NCBI GenBank assembly: GCA_040905445.1
Contig: JBBDRN010000016.1
Location: 62,001-126,000 of the forward strand
DNA length: 64,000 nucleotides
Source of the DNA: SKPT01 sp040905445
Lineage (GTDB): Bacteria; Planctomycetota; Phycisphaerae; Phycisphaerales; Phycisphaeraceae
Direction of reading: 5' to 3'
The position numbers and the translations under genes are program-made. The notes under the pieces are model-generated. The model was not told the origin of the DNA, ran no database searches, and was given only the letters and a program-made list of their open reading frames with translations. Within the stretch, counting starts at the first letter, position 1; the number at the start of each line of letters is the position of its first letter. Shown in pieces: positions 52,151-60,933 of the stretch.

Positions 52151-54511
52151 TCAGGAATCAGGATCGGGTGTGGGGGTCGCGTCGACGGGCTCCAGCCAGA
52201 ACGCGTCGAGCTGGACGGCGTCGAGCAGGTCGTCGTTGTCGGCGTCGGGCGTGAGGGCGATCCAGAGTCCCTGGCCGTGCGCGGGGTGGAGCGTGGCGAC
52301 CTCGACAGTGTGCCATTGATCCTGGCGCAGGGTGGCGGCGTCGAGCTCGACGTCGTGGGCGGCGTCCTGGCCGTGGATGCCGATGCGGGCGAGCGTGCCG
52401 GCAGCGTCGTCGGCGACGCCGCGGCCGCGCACGCGGACCATGAGGCGATAAGTGCTCCCCGGCTGGAAGTCCTCGTCCTCGGCGAAGTGGTGCCGCACGA
52501 ACCAGTGGTGCGTCGGGCTGCGGATCGCCCAGCCGTCGCTGGCGCCGTCGGCCGGTTCGAGCCAGTTGCCGTTGGCGTGGTGCGGGTCCATGTGGCCCGC
52601 CTGGATGACGCGCGGGGCCTCGGCCGGGACGTCCGCGGGGCGGGGCGGGTCGCCGGCCGCAAGCTGGTCGGCGTAGGCAGCGAGCCAGTCGAGCCACGCG
52701 CCAGCGTCGTGCCCCTCGGCGAGCTGCGTCAGGCCACGCTCCTCGTGCACGCGGGCGATGCCGTCCGCGATATCGGCGAAGGCCATGGAGCCGAGCTTGT
52801 CCTCGACCACCTGCCACGTGCGGCTTTCCGGGCCGCGCTTGGCGAGGACGTACCAGACGGGCAAACGCGCGTGGCGGATGCGGCTTTCCAACTCGGCGTC
52901 GCCCGCGACCGCGTCGGCGGCGCGGCGGAGCAGGGCCTCGGCCTCGGCGATCAGCGGCCCCGCCACCCACGGCGTCGTCATCGCCTGCCCGATGCCCATC
53001 CGCATGTCAGGGTGCTCACGCACGTGCTCGTGAACGAGGTCGATGTACTCGCGGATGGCGTCGGCCGCGGGGCCGTAGTAGCCGTCGAGAAACTCGTCGA
53101 TGAGCGCGTCGCCGTCGACCGTCGGGTCCCACATCGCGTGGGCGAGGATCCACATGCGCAGGCTGCCGAACTCGCTGCTCATGCCGGTGTGGGCGCCCTG
53201 CTCGAAGACGCCGCCGGCACCCTGCTCGGCGAAGAAGCGCACGTTGGGCACGAGCGCGTCGAGGTTGGGGTGGGGCATGAGGTAGTTGCGGAAGTTGGTC
53301 GTGTAGTCCCAGATGAAAAGGGTGTCGGCGATCTCGTGCCAGCCTTCGATGTCGCGCTTGAAGGCGCGGTTGCGCTCCGTCGTGCCGTCGACGAGCGGCG
53401 TGTGGAAGTCGGCCTCGATCGAGCAGAGCACGATGATGACGTCCTCGTGCGGCCGAACGTGCGCCGGCGGGCGGCGCGACCACTGGTAGGCGGGCGTGGC
53501 GATGCGCGCGCCGGAGCGCACGGCCTGGACGTTGGCGAGCACCTTGTTGGCGAACTCGATGACGTTGCCCGCCTGCGAGCCTTCGCGCTCGGCGACGGCG
53601 GTGCAGTCCTCGCACTGGCAGTACTGGCCGTTGTCGTTCTGCCCGACGACGACGAACTCGGCACCGGGGTTGTCCTCGAAGCGCTGGAGAACGCTGATGG
53701 TCATGGCTTCAAGCGTACGAGGGTGGGTCAGGCAGGGCTGGGCGTTGGGTCGGCGCTCGCCGTCGCGCAGGGCCCACATCTCCGGCTCGATCTCGAGGCC
53801 GGACTCGCGCATGAGCTGGTTGTAGGAGTGGACGAGGTTGCCGACGAAGCGGAAGCGGCCGCCGAACTGCTCGTCGGCGTTCTGCCACGCCATGCCGTTG
53901 ACGCGGTTGCGGGCGGCCCAGATCTGCCCAGCCCGGCCATACATCTCGCGGTAGAGCATGTCGCGGTATTCGAGGGCCGGCACCACGCGACGGTTGCCGG
54001 CCGCGATGGCGATGCGGTCGCGCGCGGGGATGGTCGACTCGCTGGGCGTCCACCAGCGGCAGCCGAGCTCGTGCAGGAGCGTGAATACGCCGTACATCGT
54101 GCCGCGCGTCCGGCTGCCGGCGATGGCGAGGGCGTTGTCGGTGGCGGCGATGGCGAAGCCGTCGGTCCCGAGGCCGGCGAGGGTGTCGATCAGCCCGGCG
54201 TCGATCGCCGCCTGGCCGAGGTAGACGCGGGCGTCATGGTCGGCGTCGTTGGCGTCGGTGGTGATGGGCAACTCGACGCCGGTCATCTGCCGGAGGTGGG
54301 ACTGAAGCTCGCTCGCGGCCCAGCGCTCGGACGGGCTGGCGCCTGGGTCGAGGACGATCGCGGCGCGGGCCTGGCCGTCGGCGATGAGGACGAGGGCGCT
54401 CGCGGGCGTCGGGGTGGTCGGGGCGGGGGCGGCGCTGGCCATGAGGATGACGGCTCCGAGGGCAAGGGCGAAGGTGGGGGCGAGCGTGGCGATGGTGCGG
54501 GGCAGCGGCAT
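52151..54511 (-). CDS. Secreted DUF4838 protein, glycoside hydrolase-like
   Basis: A 786-aa exported protein. After a signal peptide (1-28), residues 35-130 match the GH20-like small N-domain (ALVLIADGQARAAIVLDPGASPSERWAASELQSHLRQMTG). The DUF4838 barrel (about 140-560) contains FTLLHELGCRWWTPSES, VVGQNDNGQYCQCEDC and SIEADFHTPLVDG. The C-terminal 180 residues form a beta-rich domain like a carbohydrate-binding module. DUF4838 proteins are probable glycosidases of unknown substrate. ATG 54511 has AAGGA upstream. It lies 119 bp downstream of the prepilin-like gene on the same strand. Confidence 0.88.
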   Translation of the reverse strand: MPLPRTIATLAPTFALALGAVILMASAAPAPTTPTPASALVLIADGQARAAIVLDPGASPSERWAASELQSHLRQMTGVELPITTDANDADHDARVYLGQAAIDAGLIDTLAGLGTDGFAIAATDNALAIAGSRTRGTMYGVFTLLHELGCRWWTPSESTIPARDRIAIAAGNRRVVPALEYRDMLYREMYGRAGQIWAARNRVNGMAWQNADEQFGGRFRFVGNLVHSYNQLMRESGLEIEPEMWALRDGERRPNAQPCLTHPRTLEAMTISVLQRFEDNPGAEFVVVGQNDNGQYCQCEDCTAVAEREGSQAGNVIEFANKVLANVQAVRSGARIATPAYQWSRRPPAHVRPHEDVIIVLCSIEADFHTPLVDGTTERNRAFKRDIEGWHEIADTLFIWDYTTNFRNYLMPHPNLDALVPNVRFFAEQGAGGVFEQGAHTGMSSEFGSLRMWILAHAMWDPTVDGDALIDEFLDGYYGPAADAIREYIDLVHEHVREHPDMRMGIGQAMTTPWVAGPLIAEAEALLRRAADAVAGDAELESRIRHARLPVWYVLAKRGPESRTWQVVEDKLGSMAFADIADGIARVHEERGLTQLAEGHDAGAWLDWLAAYADQLAAGDPPRPADVPAEAPRVIQAGHMDPHHANGNWLEPADGASDGWAIRSPTHHWFVRHHFAEDEDFQPGSTYRLMVRVRGRGVADDAAGTLARIGIHGQDAAHDVELDAATLRQDQWHTVEVATLHPAHGQGLWIALTPDADNDDLLDAVQLDAFWLEPVDATPTPDPDS

Positions 54512-54584
54512 GCGCGGAAATCCTTGGCCGGGGGCCGGCGGTGGTGATCGTGTCGAGGGCGGTTGGGGCGCGTGTCCGGGTGGG

Positions 54585-54609
54585 CCGGGACCGGCGGTCC
54601 CGGCTTTAT
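54585..54609. repeat. CCGGGACCGGCGGTCCCGG palindrome, copy 2 (family B)
   Basis: A hairpin (CCGGGACCGGCGGTCCCGGC followed by TTTAT) matching one arm of the element at 20953-21118, including the CTTTAT end. It lies between the prepilin-like and DUF4838 genes and could attenuate transcription between them; no T run follows on the coding strand. Confidence 0.7.
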
Positions 54610-54630
54610 GGTGAGGTAGCGCGGCGGCGA

Positions 54631-55332
54631 TCAATAGGGCGGCCAGGGAGCGAGGCTGTGTCGGCCCTGGTCCTTGCCCCACCAGGTTTCGATGTCGGGC
54701 TTGGAGACTTCGTCGTAGGTGACGCGGGTGACGCGGCCGTCCTCGAAGCCGTAGTTGGCGCTGCCGCGGTGACGTTCGATATCGATGCGACCGATGTGGC
54801 GGTCGTTGGGATTGGCGAAGGATTGGGAGGTTTCGGCCTGCTGGCCGGGCTCCTCGGGCCAGGTGGTGCGGCCGTCGGCGCGGTGGGAGCCCTCGCCGTG
54901 CGAGCCATAGGTCTCGGCGACGAGGATGGTGTCGCGTCGGACGACGGAGGCGGGCGAGTTGTCGTAGAACCAGTTGAAGCCGTAGGACGGCTGCTGGAGC
55001 TCGTCTTTGAAGTAGCCGTGGTCCGGGTGCTCGGGGCAGACGAAGATGTCGTCGACGGCGGCGTCGAGGCGCATGAGGTTGTCCTTGTAGCCCCAGTTCC
55101 TCTCCGGGTCCTCGCCGTTGAACCGCTGGGGGAAGTGGCCGACGTCCATCTCGTACATGGTCAGGCCCTGGACGATCGAACGGATGGAGGCGGCGCACTT
55201 CATGATGCGCGCGGTGCGGCGGGCCGCGGCGAGAGCGGGCAGAAGGATGCCGATGAGCAGGGCGATGATGGAGATGACGACGAGCAGCTCGATGAGCGTG
55301 AAGCCGGAGGGCAGGCGTCGCGTGGTCGGCAT
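54631..55332 (-). CDS. Prepilin-type N-terminal methylation-domain protein
   Basis: A 233-aa pseudopilin-like protein. The class III signal is SGFTLIELLVVISIIALLIGILLPAL with the cleavage G|FTLIE (residues 9-10), followed by an H-X9-DG-like body (HRGSANYGFEDGRVTRVTYDE) typical of planctomycete proteins of this type. It would be processed by a prepilin peptidase and assembled or anchored in the membrane. It is the upstream partner of the DUF4838 gene. In planctomycetes such proteins are numerous and their function is mostly unknown. Confidence 0.92.
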   Translation of the reverse strand: MPTTRRLPSGFTLIELLVVISIIALLIGILLPALAAARRTARIMKCAASIRSIVQGLTMYEMDVGHFPQRFNGEDPERNWGYKDNLMRLDAAVDDIFVCPEHPDHGYFKDELQQPSYGFNWFYDNSPASVVRRDTILVAETYGSHGEGSHRADGRTTWPEEPGQQAETSQSFANPNDRHIGRIDIERHRGSANYGFEDGRVTRVTYDEVSKPDIETWWGKDQGRHSLAPWPPY

Positions 55333-55487
55333 GGCGGACTCCTCATTGAACCCGCGGGCGGCTGGTGCGGCGGCAAACCCGGGGCGGCAGGGCCGGCCGA
55401 TGGATTCAAGTTAGGCGTCGCGAGGGTTGTCTGCAAGGGGTTTCGCAAAGTTACGCGCGGCGGATCGGCACGAGGCGAGCCGACGGC

Positions 55488-55561
55488 GTAGGGTCCGCTG
55501 TGCGGACCGTCCCTGGCGTGAGGTTGCGTAGGGGGAGGTCGGTCCGCACAGCGGACCCTAC
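55488..55561. repeat. GTAGGGTCCGC inverted repeat, copy A4
   Basis: GTAGGGTCCGCTGTGCGGAC (from 55488) and its perfect inverse complement ending 55561 flank a 32-base centre. It lies upstream of the prepilin-like start and just past the GNAT stop. Confidence 0.92.
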
Positions 55562-55581
55562 GGGGGAGGGCGGTGGGGGCC

Positions 55582-56448
55582 TCAGCCTTTTTCGGGGCCG
55601 GAGCTGGCCCAGAGGTGGTGCGGGACGTCGGCGGGCGGTCGGCCGCGGGCCATGCGCAGGAGGGGGCGCTGGGTGGTGAGGCCGAGGCGGCGGGCCCAGT
55701 CGACGGCGGGGGCGGTCGCATCGGGGATGTCGATGAAAAGGGGCTGGCCTGCGTGCTGCCGAGCGGCGGTGTCCAGCAGCGCGACGCCGACGTCGGCGTC
55801 GCGGGCGATGACGGGCCCGAGCTGGCGGGCGCGGCGGCCGGGGCGCGCGGCGGCGTACCCGAGCAGCTCGTCGCCGGCGAGGGCGACGAGCCAGTCGTCG
55901 GCGTGCTCGTGGTGCAGGGCGCTCAGCAAAGGGCGGCGGTCGGTGGCGGTGGCGTCCCGGTCGAGCCGGCAGATGGCGTCGAGGTGGGCGCGCCCGGCGC
56001 GCGTGATGATGGCGGGGCAGGGGCTGCCCGCCGCGTCGAGGTCGGCAGCCGCGTTGGGGCCGCGGCCTTCGTAGCGGTGCAGCGGGTATTCCGGCTCAAA
56101 GCCGAACGACTCGTAGATCGGCTGGCCGGCGGGGGTGGCGTCGAGGCGGATCGTGGCGACGCCGGCGTGGTCGAGGTGCTCGATGGCGTGCCCGGTCAGC
56201 GCCGTGCCGAGGCCCCGGCCGCGGGCGTCGGGGTGGACGAGGATCATGGCGATCCAGCCGACGGTGTCGAACGTGAAGGCGGCGGCGGTGGCGAGGGGCT
56301 GGCCGTCGAGGCAGCCGACGAAGCAGCCGTCCGGGGCGAGCGTGAGGAAGCGGCGCCAGTCGGCGGGTGTCTGGTTCCAGCCGGCGAGCTCGGTGAGGGC
56401 CAGGCCGAGCGGCAGGTCGTCGGCGATCATGGGACGGAGGTGGGGCAT
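55582..56448 (-). CDS. GNAT-family N-acetyltransferase
   Basis: A 288-aa GNAT enzyme. The first half has the acetyl-CoA motif A (MILVHPDARGRGLGTALTGHAIEHL) and YESFGFEPEY, a complete GNAT fold. The second half (about 150-285) is a second, degenerate-looking GNAT-like domain (LGPVIARDADVGVALLD) as in two-domain members. The substrate is unknown. It starts at ATG 56448 (MPHLRPM); an upstream ATG at 56460 would add four residues. Confidence 0.88.
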   Translation of the reverse strand: MPHLRPMIADDLPLGLALTELAGWNQTPADWRRFLTLAPDGCFVGCLDGQPLATAAAFTFDTVGWIAMILVHPDARGRGLGTALTGHAIEHLDHAGVATIRLDATPAGQPIYESFGFEPEYPLHRYEGRGPNAAADLDAAGSPCPAIITRAGRAHLDAICRLDRDATATDRRPLLSALHHEHADDWLVALAGDELLGYAAARPGRRARQLGPVIARDADVGVALLDTAARQHAGQPLFIDIPDATAPAVDWARRLGLTTQRPLLRMARGRPPADVPHHLWASSGPEKG

Positions 56449-56536
56449 GGGAAGGGGCAAGGGGGCAGTCGGCAGGGGGCAGTGAGGAGGGGCGGGGGAT
56501 GTTTATGCAGCAACTGCCGACTACCCCTGCCCCCTG
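56449..56536. repeat. GGGGGCAGTCGGCAG-type inverted repeat, copy 2 (family H)
   Basis: The left arm (56449-56488) has GGGGGCAGTCGGCAGGGGGC and the right arm (56506-56536) ends CTGCCGACTACCCCTGCCCC. It fills the gap between the GNAT start and the beta-helix protein stop. Confidence 0.7.
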
Positions 56537-56539
56537 GTT

Positions 56540-59302
56540 TTATTCGACGGGGATGAGCATGATCTCGTCGAGGTTGAGGCCAAAGCCGCCGCGGCTGGTG
56601 AGGCGCAGGACGTTCTCGCCGCCGCGCAGCTCGATGGGGGCGGGCAGGCTGGCTTCGCGGGTGACGCGCCAGCCGGCGGTGCGGTCGAGGGTGACCTGTT
56701 CGAGGTGCTCGACGGTCTGGCCGTTGACGCTGACCTCGCGCGGCGAGGTCGAGAGCGTGGCGTAGCGCAGGACGACTTCATACATGCCGGGCTCGGCGTC
56801 GTCGATGGTCCATTCGAGCCAGTGTCCGTCGTCGTTCCAGCCGAGGAACAGGCCATGGTGGGGCGCCGCGACGACGTCGACGGGGTTGTCGTCGTGCCCG
56901 CCCTGGTCGGTGAACCCGCCGGCGGTGACGGTGATGTCGTCCTGGCCGTCGCGGGTGAAGCGCAGCTCGTCGAGGTTGCAGCCGTTGCCGCCGCGGCTGG
57001 TCAGCCGGATGACGTTCTCACCGGCGTCGAGGTGGATGGGGGTGTCGATGGTGAGGGTGTCGAAGTCGGACCAGCCGCCGGTGCTGGAAAGGTCGAGCTG
57101 CTCGACGACGGTCTGGCCGTTGACGGCGATGGATCGCGGGGCGTCGATGTCCGCGGCATAGCGGAGGCTGAGCCGGTAGTCGCCGGCCGCGGGGACGTTG
57201 ATGGCGTATTCGAGCCAGTGCCCTTCAGCGTTCCAGCCGCGGACGAAGTTGCGGTGTGCCTGCGTGTCGGGGTCCATGAAGCCGACGGCTCCGCCGCTCT
57301 GGTCGGTGAAGTCGATGGCGCGGAGGGTGATGGCCTCGGCGTCATCGATGCGGCGGTAGGCGTCGATGGGGTCGGGTGGCTCGGCGTCGGCGCCGGTGGC
57401 GATGAGCCGGCGGTCGGCGAGCTCGCCTGGTTCGTAGGCGCGCTCGTAGGGGCCGATGTCGATCGCACTGCCGTGGACGCGCGGCTGGCCGGCGAGGTCG
57501 CGGTCGAACTCGAAGTCGGGGAACGTCTCGCGCGGGTAGAGGCCGGCGACGTCGGCGCCCATGTCGATCGTCGGGCCGGCGGGCCGGGGGCGGACGCCGT
57601 CGGCATCGCGGTCGCCAACGGCGTCGGCCGCGCTGTCGAGAATGAACTCGCCCTCGCGCAGGCCCCGCAGGGGACTGAGGTAGATGTTGTGCGCGAGCAC
57701 GTGGCTGTCGTCGAGCGGGTAGCCGTCGAGGCGGCCGATGATGTTGTTCCTGAAGACGAACGAGCGGGCGTTAGGGTCGTTGACGAAGACCGTGCCCCCG
57801 ATGTGGTTGTTGAGGAAGAAATAGTCGCGCGACATGTTGCCCGGCCAGAGGCCCACGGCGGATCCGTTGGCGGTGAGGACGTTGTTGATGACGTAGATCC
57901 GCCCGGCGTTCTGCAGCGTCAGGGCGATGTTGGAGCGGTGGACGATGTTGCGCGCAACGAGAATGTCGCGCGAGTCGACGTAGATCGTCAGCGCGTTGCT
58001 GTGCACGCCGCGGCAGTCGGTGATGACGTTGTCGATCATCTGCCCGCGCTCGACGCGGTAGAAGCGCATCGGCGAGCGGGCGACCATTTCGATGCGGTTG
58101 CCGGCGTAGACGACGTTTTCGCCTGTGTGGGTCTGCACGGCGTTGGTGCGCTGGGCATGGTGGATGTGGTTGTCGCTGACGACATGGTCGCGGACGTTGG
58201 TGAAGGCGATGGCGCGGCTGTCGCGCGTGGAGCGGATGCGGGTGATCTCGTTGTCGTGGATCGTGATGCCCGTCGTATCGCGGCCGGTGATGGCAGTGCG
58301 GTAGTGACGGATCTCGAAGCCCTGGACGCGGACGTGGGCGATCTCGCGCCGCCCGAAGTCGATGGCGGTGCCGCGGACGTTGTAGGTCATGTCCAGCTCG
58401 GCCGGGTCGGCGTCGTCCCAGGGCCAGACGTAGACGGTGGGGTCGCCGTCGTCGGCGCCCGGGACGAAGACGTACTGGCCCGGGCCGTCGAAGACCTGCT
58501 CGTGCAGCGAGTTGGCGATGGCGTAGCGGCCGGTGGTGTCGCGGTTGGTCTGCTCGTAGGTGAGGGTGTGCGTGTCGGGGTCCCACGCGGTGATGGGCTG
58601 GTAATCGACGAAGTTGCTGGTGGTGCGCAGGTAGGCCCAGGCGTGGGCGAGGCCGGCGGCGCCGAGCTCGGCGAGCCGCGGGTCGGTCAGCTCGGTGCGC
58701 GAGGGCGCTTGCGGGGCGTCGAGGTACCGGCTCTGGTTGCCGTCGTAGAAGGGCTCGTCGGGATTGGGGTACTGGGCGACGAAGAGCAGGCGGTCGCCCT
58801 GGACGAGGCCGACGCTCTGGGCGTCGAGGCCGGGGTGGGCGGGGACGCGGGCCTTGTAGATGTGGCGCCAGTTGCTGTTGCCGCCGCAGTCGTCGGCCGA
58901 GGCGCAGCGCTGCCAGTCGGTGACGAGCTCGCCGCCGTCGAGGATGGCGCGGCCGTCGCCGAAGGTGTTGTCGCTGTTGCCGTCGTAGGTGATCGGGGCG
59001 TCGGGCCGGCCGGAGTCGTGGACCTCGATCGAGCCGCGGTAGACGACGCCGCCCTTGAAGATGACCGTGTCGCCGGGGGCGAGGGCGACATCGGCGGCGG
59101 TCGCCTGCGCCCGCGGATCGCCCGGCGCGTGCCGGAAGGCGGCGTCCAACGAGGTGCCCGCGGCCGCATCGTCGCCGGCGTCGTAGTCAACGTAGTAGGT
59201 GGCGGCGCGGGCGACGCTCACCGCCGGGCCGGCGGCAAGGGCGAGGTGCGCGACGGCGACCGCGGCGAGCAGAAGCGTCCATCGGAGCGTCGGGTGTGTC
59301 AT
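56540..59302 (-). CDS. Secreted right-handed beta-helix protein with two CBM6/35-like domains
   Basis: A 920-aa exported protein, likely a polysaccharide lyase or hydrolase. Signal peptide at 1-33. Residues 35-70 have the YYVDYDAGDDAAAGTSLDAAFR phrase that opens many planctomycete beta-helix proteins. A long parallel beta-helix follows (about 70-600) with N-N-x-I and D-N-x-I repeats (ITIHDNEITRI, HVVSDNHIHHA, VYAGNRIEM, IYVINNVLTANG, FLNNHIGG). The C-terminal 270 residues are two related carbohydrate-binding modules, each ending NVIRLTSRGGNGCNLDELRF or NVLRLTSRGGFGLNLDEIML. The catalytic residues are not evident. ATG 59302 chosen after the upstream open frame proved unsupported. Confidence 0.88.
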   Translation of the reverse strand: MTHPTLRWTLLLAAVAVAHLALAAGPAVSVARAATYYVDYDAGDDAAAGTSLDAAFRHAPGDPRAQATAADVALAPGDTVIFKGGVVYRGSIEVHDSGRPDAPITYDGNSDNTFGDGRAILDGGELVTDWQRCASADDCGGNSNWRHIYKARVPAHPGLDAQSVGLVQGDRLLFVAQYPNPDEPFYDGNQSRYLDAPQAPSRTELTDPRLAELGAAGLAHAWAYLRTTSNFVDYQPITAWDPDTHTLTYEQTNRDTTGRYAIANSLHEQVFDGPGQYVFVPGADDGDPTVYVWPWDDADPAELDMTYNVRGTAIDFGRREIAHVRVQGFEIRHYRTAITGRDTTGITIHDNEITRIRSTRDSRAIAFTNVRDHVVSDNHIHHAQRTNAVQTHTGENVVYAGNRIEMVARSPMRFYRVERGQMIDNVITDCRGVHSNALTIYVDSRDILVARNIVHRSNIALTLQNAGRIYVINNVLTANGSAVGLWPGNMSRDYFFLNNHIGGTVFVNDPNARSFVFRNNIIGRLDGYPLDDSHVLAHNIYLSPLRGLREGEFILDSAADAVGDRDADGVRPRPAGPTIDMGADVAGLYPRETFPDFEFDRDLAGQPRVHGSAIDIGPYERAYEPGELADRRLIATGADAEPPDPIDAYRRIDDAEAITLRAIDFTDQSGGAVGFMDPDTQAHRNFVRGWNAEGHWLEYAINVPAAGDYRLSLRYAADIDAPRSIAVNGQTVVEQLDLSSTGGWSDFDTLTIDTPIHLDAGENVIRLTSRGGNGCNLDELRFTRDGQDDITVTAGGFTDQGGHDDNPVDVVAAPHHGLFLGWNDDGHWLEWTIDDAEPGMYEVVLRYATLSTSPREVSVNGQTVEHLEQVTLDRTAGWRVTREASLPAPIELRGGENVLRLTSRGGFGLNLDEIMLIPVE

Positions 59303-59441
59303 CGTGGTGACTCCATGCGGTGAAGCGGGAAACAGTGGCGGTGGCGGGGGCAGGGCGGACCGCGCCAAGCTAAGCCCGGCGGGGCCCGGGGGCAAGCATG
59401 CGGCGGGGTCGGAGTCGGCACAGCGATGGGGCAAAGCCGCG

Positions 59442-60041
59442 CTACAGCGCCTGGGCTTCGGTTTCGGTTGCCTGGCCGTCGAGCACCGGCAGGTCGAGAA
59501 ACTCGTCGAGCTTCCGGGCGTCCTCGCGCAGTGCCTGGCCATGCTTGTGGCTGACGAGGTTGAAGCGCGCCTGGACCGGCTGGTGGAGGATGATGTTGAG
59601 CTCGTAGGTGGTGTAGCCGCGGGTGTCGTGGTCGCCGGGGACCCAGCGCGAGCAGACCTGGAGTGCAGCGACGTCGGCGAGGGCGTGCGAGTCGAAGCTG
59701 ACGAGCCGGCGGCGGCGGTGCATGATGCCAGACTGGCGATCGAACGTCGCGCCGATCCCGAAGCCGAAGCAGGTGCCCGCCACGCCGATGAGCGCGAACA
59801 CGGTGCCGATGCCGCCGGGCAGCAGCGCCCAATACCAGGGCTCGGAGCGGGCGATGCTCGGCAGCACGAGCACGAGCAGCAGGATGCCGAAGACGAGGAA
59901 CGCGCCGGCGAAGAGGCGCACGCGCAGCGTGGGGCGCAGGCGCGCCTTGTTCATCAGCGGGTCGACGGAGACGTAGGCCGTGCGGAAATTGGAACTCGAC
60001 GCCTCGAGCGGCCCGGTCGGGATGGTGGTGGTGTCGGGCAT
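59442..60041 (-). CDS. Small membrane protein of unknown function
   Basis: A 199-aa protein I do not recognise. Two adjacent hydrophobic segments (about residues 43-62 and 70-97, FAGAFLVFGILLLVLVLPSI and ALLPGGIGTVFALIGVAG) are followed by a soluble C-terminal part with VSFDSHALADVAALQV and TTYELNIILHQPVQARFNLVSHKHGQALREDARKL, which suggests a cytoplasmic PH-like or DUF3592-like domain. The gene stands alone between the beta-helix protein and the restriction-modification genes. The GC content is like that of its neighbours. Confidence 0.6.
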   Translation of the reverse strand: MPDTTTIPTGPLEASSSNFRTAYVSVDPLMNKARLRPTLRVRLFAGAFLVFGILLLVLVLPSIARSEPWYWALLPGGIGTVFALIGVAGTCFGFGIGATFDRQSGIMHRRRRLVSFDSHALADVAALQVCSRWVPGDHDTRGYTTYELNIILHQPVQARFNLVSHKHGQALREDARKLDEFLDLPVLDGQATETEAQAL

Positions 60042-60131
60042 GCCGATCTACGGTAACGGTTCGCTTGGAGCGGCCGACTACTGGGCGAAGCGGTGCAGCG
60101 GCGGCAGGTCCGGGCCGAAGGAGTTGAGCCG

Positions 60132-60933
60132 TTAACCGTCTGCGATTTCGCCGGCTGTTGGCCCCGGTTCGCGTGGCTCTTTGGATTCGCCAGCATCGGC
60201 CTTCGCTTCAGAATACGCGATCGCATGAGCGCGTAGAGACATGGCGAAGTTGCGGAAGCCGAGCTCGGGATTGGGCTCGCGATAGATGCCTTGGGACCCA
60301 TCTTCTCGGGTGCTCATCATGAAGCAGGTGCCGTCATACATTCTCTCGCGAACCAGCTTGGTACATAGCAATTCGTACCGCTTGGCATATGATGCACCTT
60401 GAAATTCGGGGAACACCTTGAAGTGAGGCTCCTGCACGCCGACCGGCCGGTTGGAGTTCTGCGAGTCCTCGAGCAACATGAAGTAACCGAGCCACGGTCG
60501 ATGGCGAACCGTCGAAGGCACCTTCGCGGTAGGCAGTCCAGAAATCAGTAGCGCTGCCGATCGCTTCCTCCGTGCGATTGTTGAAGTTGTTTCCGAACGA
60601 CCCGACCTGCGACTTGAACTCGATGCAGGCGAGTAGACGGCCGGCATCGACAACAAGCAAGTCCCAACTCTTTGTGGGGCGATAGAATCCGGGTAAGTAA
60701 GTGCTTGCACGAAGTTGGTGGCGGACGCTGGCCTCGGCCACGCCAGCATCGGCGACGATCTTGGCCACCAGCCGGATGAAGCCGTCAACGTGGGCGCCGC
60801 CCGTGACCGCCCCGCGTGAACCCGCATCATGAACCCCGGCCGCCTGACCCTGTTTGGATTGCTGACCCTCGCGCGTCGCCCAGAAGTGCCGCACCGCATC
60901 TGCGACCCATCCATCGAACTGCCCCGGCTTCAT
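60132..60933 (-). pseudogene. PaeR7I/XhoI-type restriction endonuclease, frameshifted
   Basis: A restriction enzyme gene of the PaeR7I family (site CTCGAG for the type members) in two frames. The first part (60933 to about 60515) has FDGWVADAVRHFWATREGQ, GFIRLVAKIVADAG and the PD-(D/E)xK core WDLLVVDAGRLLACIEFKSQVGS. After TAYREGAFDG the frame is lost and the C-terminus continues in the next frame (RPWLGYFMLLEDSQNS, EPHFKVFPEFQGASYAKRYELLCTKLVRERMYDG) to 60132. Moving from one to the other requires skipping one base near 60508-60520. The combined length, about 266 aa, is close to the 246 aa I recall for PaeR7I. The start ATG overlaps the methyltransferase stop. Either natural inactivation or a base-call error. 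Confidence 0.85.

Noticed and set aside
52124..54547. An 807-codon plus-strand open frame opposite the DUF4838 gene
   Set aside because: In GC-rich DNA the opposite strand of a real gene often stays open. The translation is V/G/E/A-rich with no recognisable motif, while the minus strand gives a signal peptide and a known family.
56705..59323. An 872-codon plus-strand open frame opposite the beta-helix gene
   Set aside because: Same reason: low-complexity valine/aspartate-rich translation, no domain, and a well-supported gene on the other strand.
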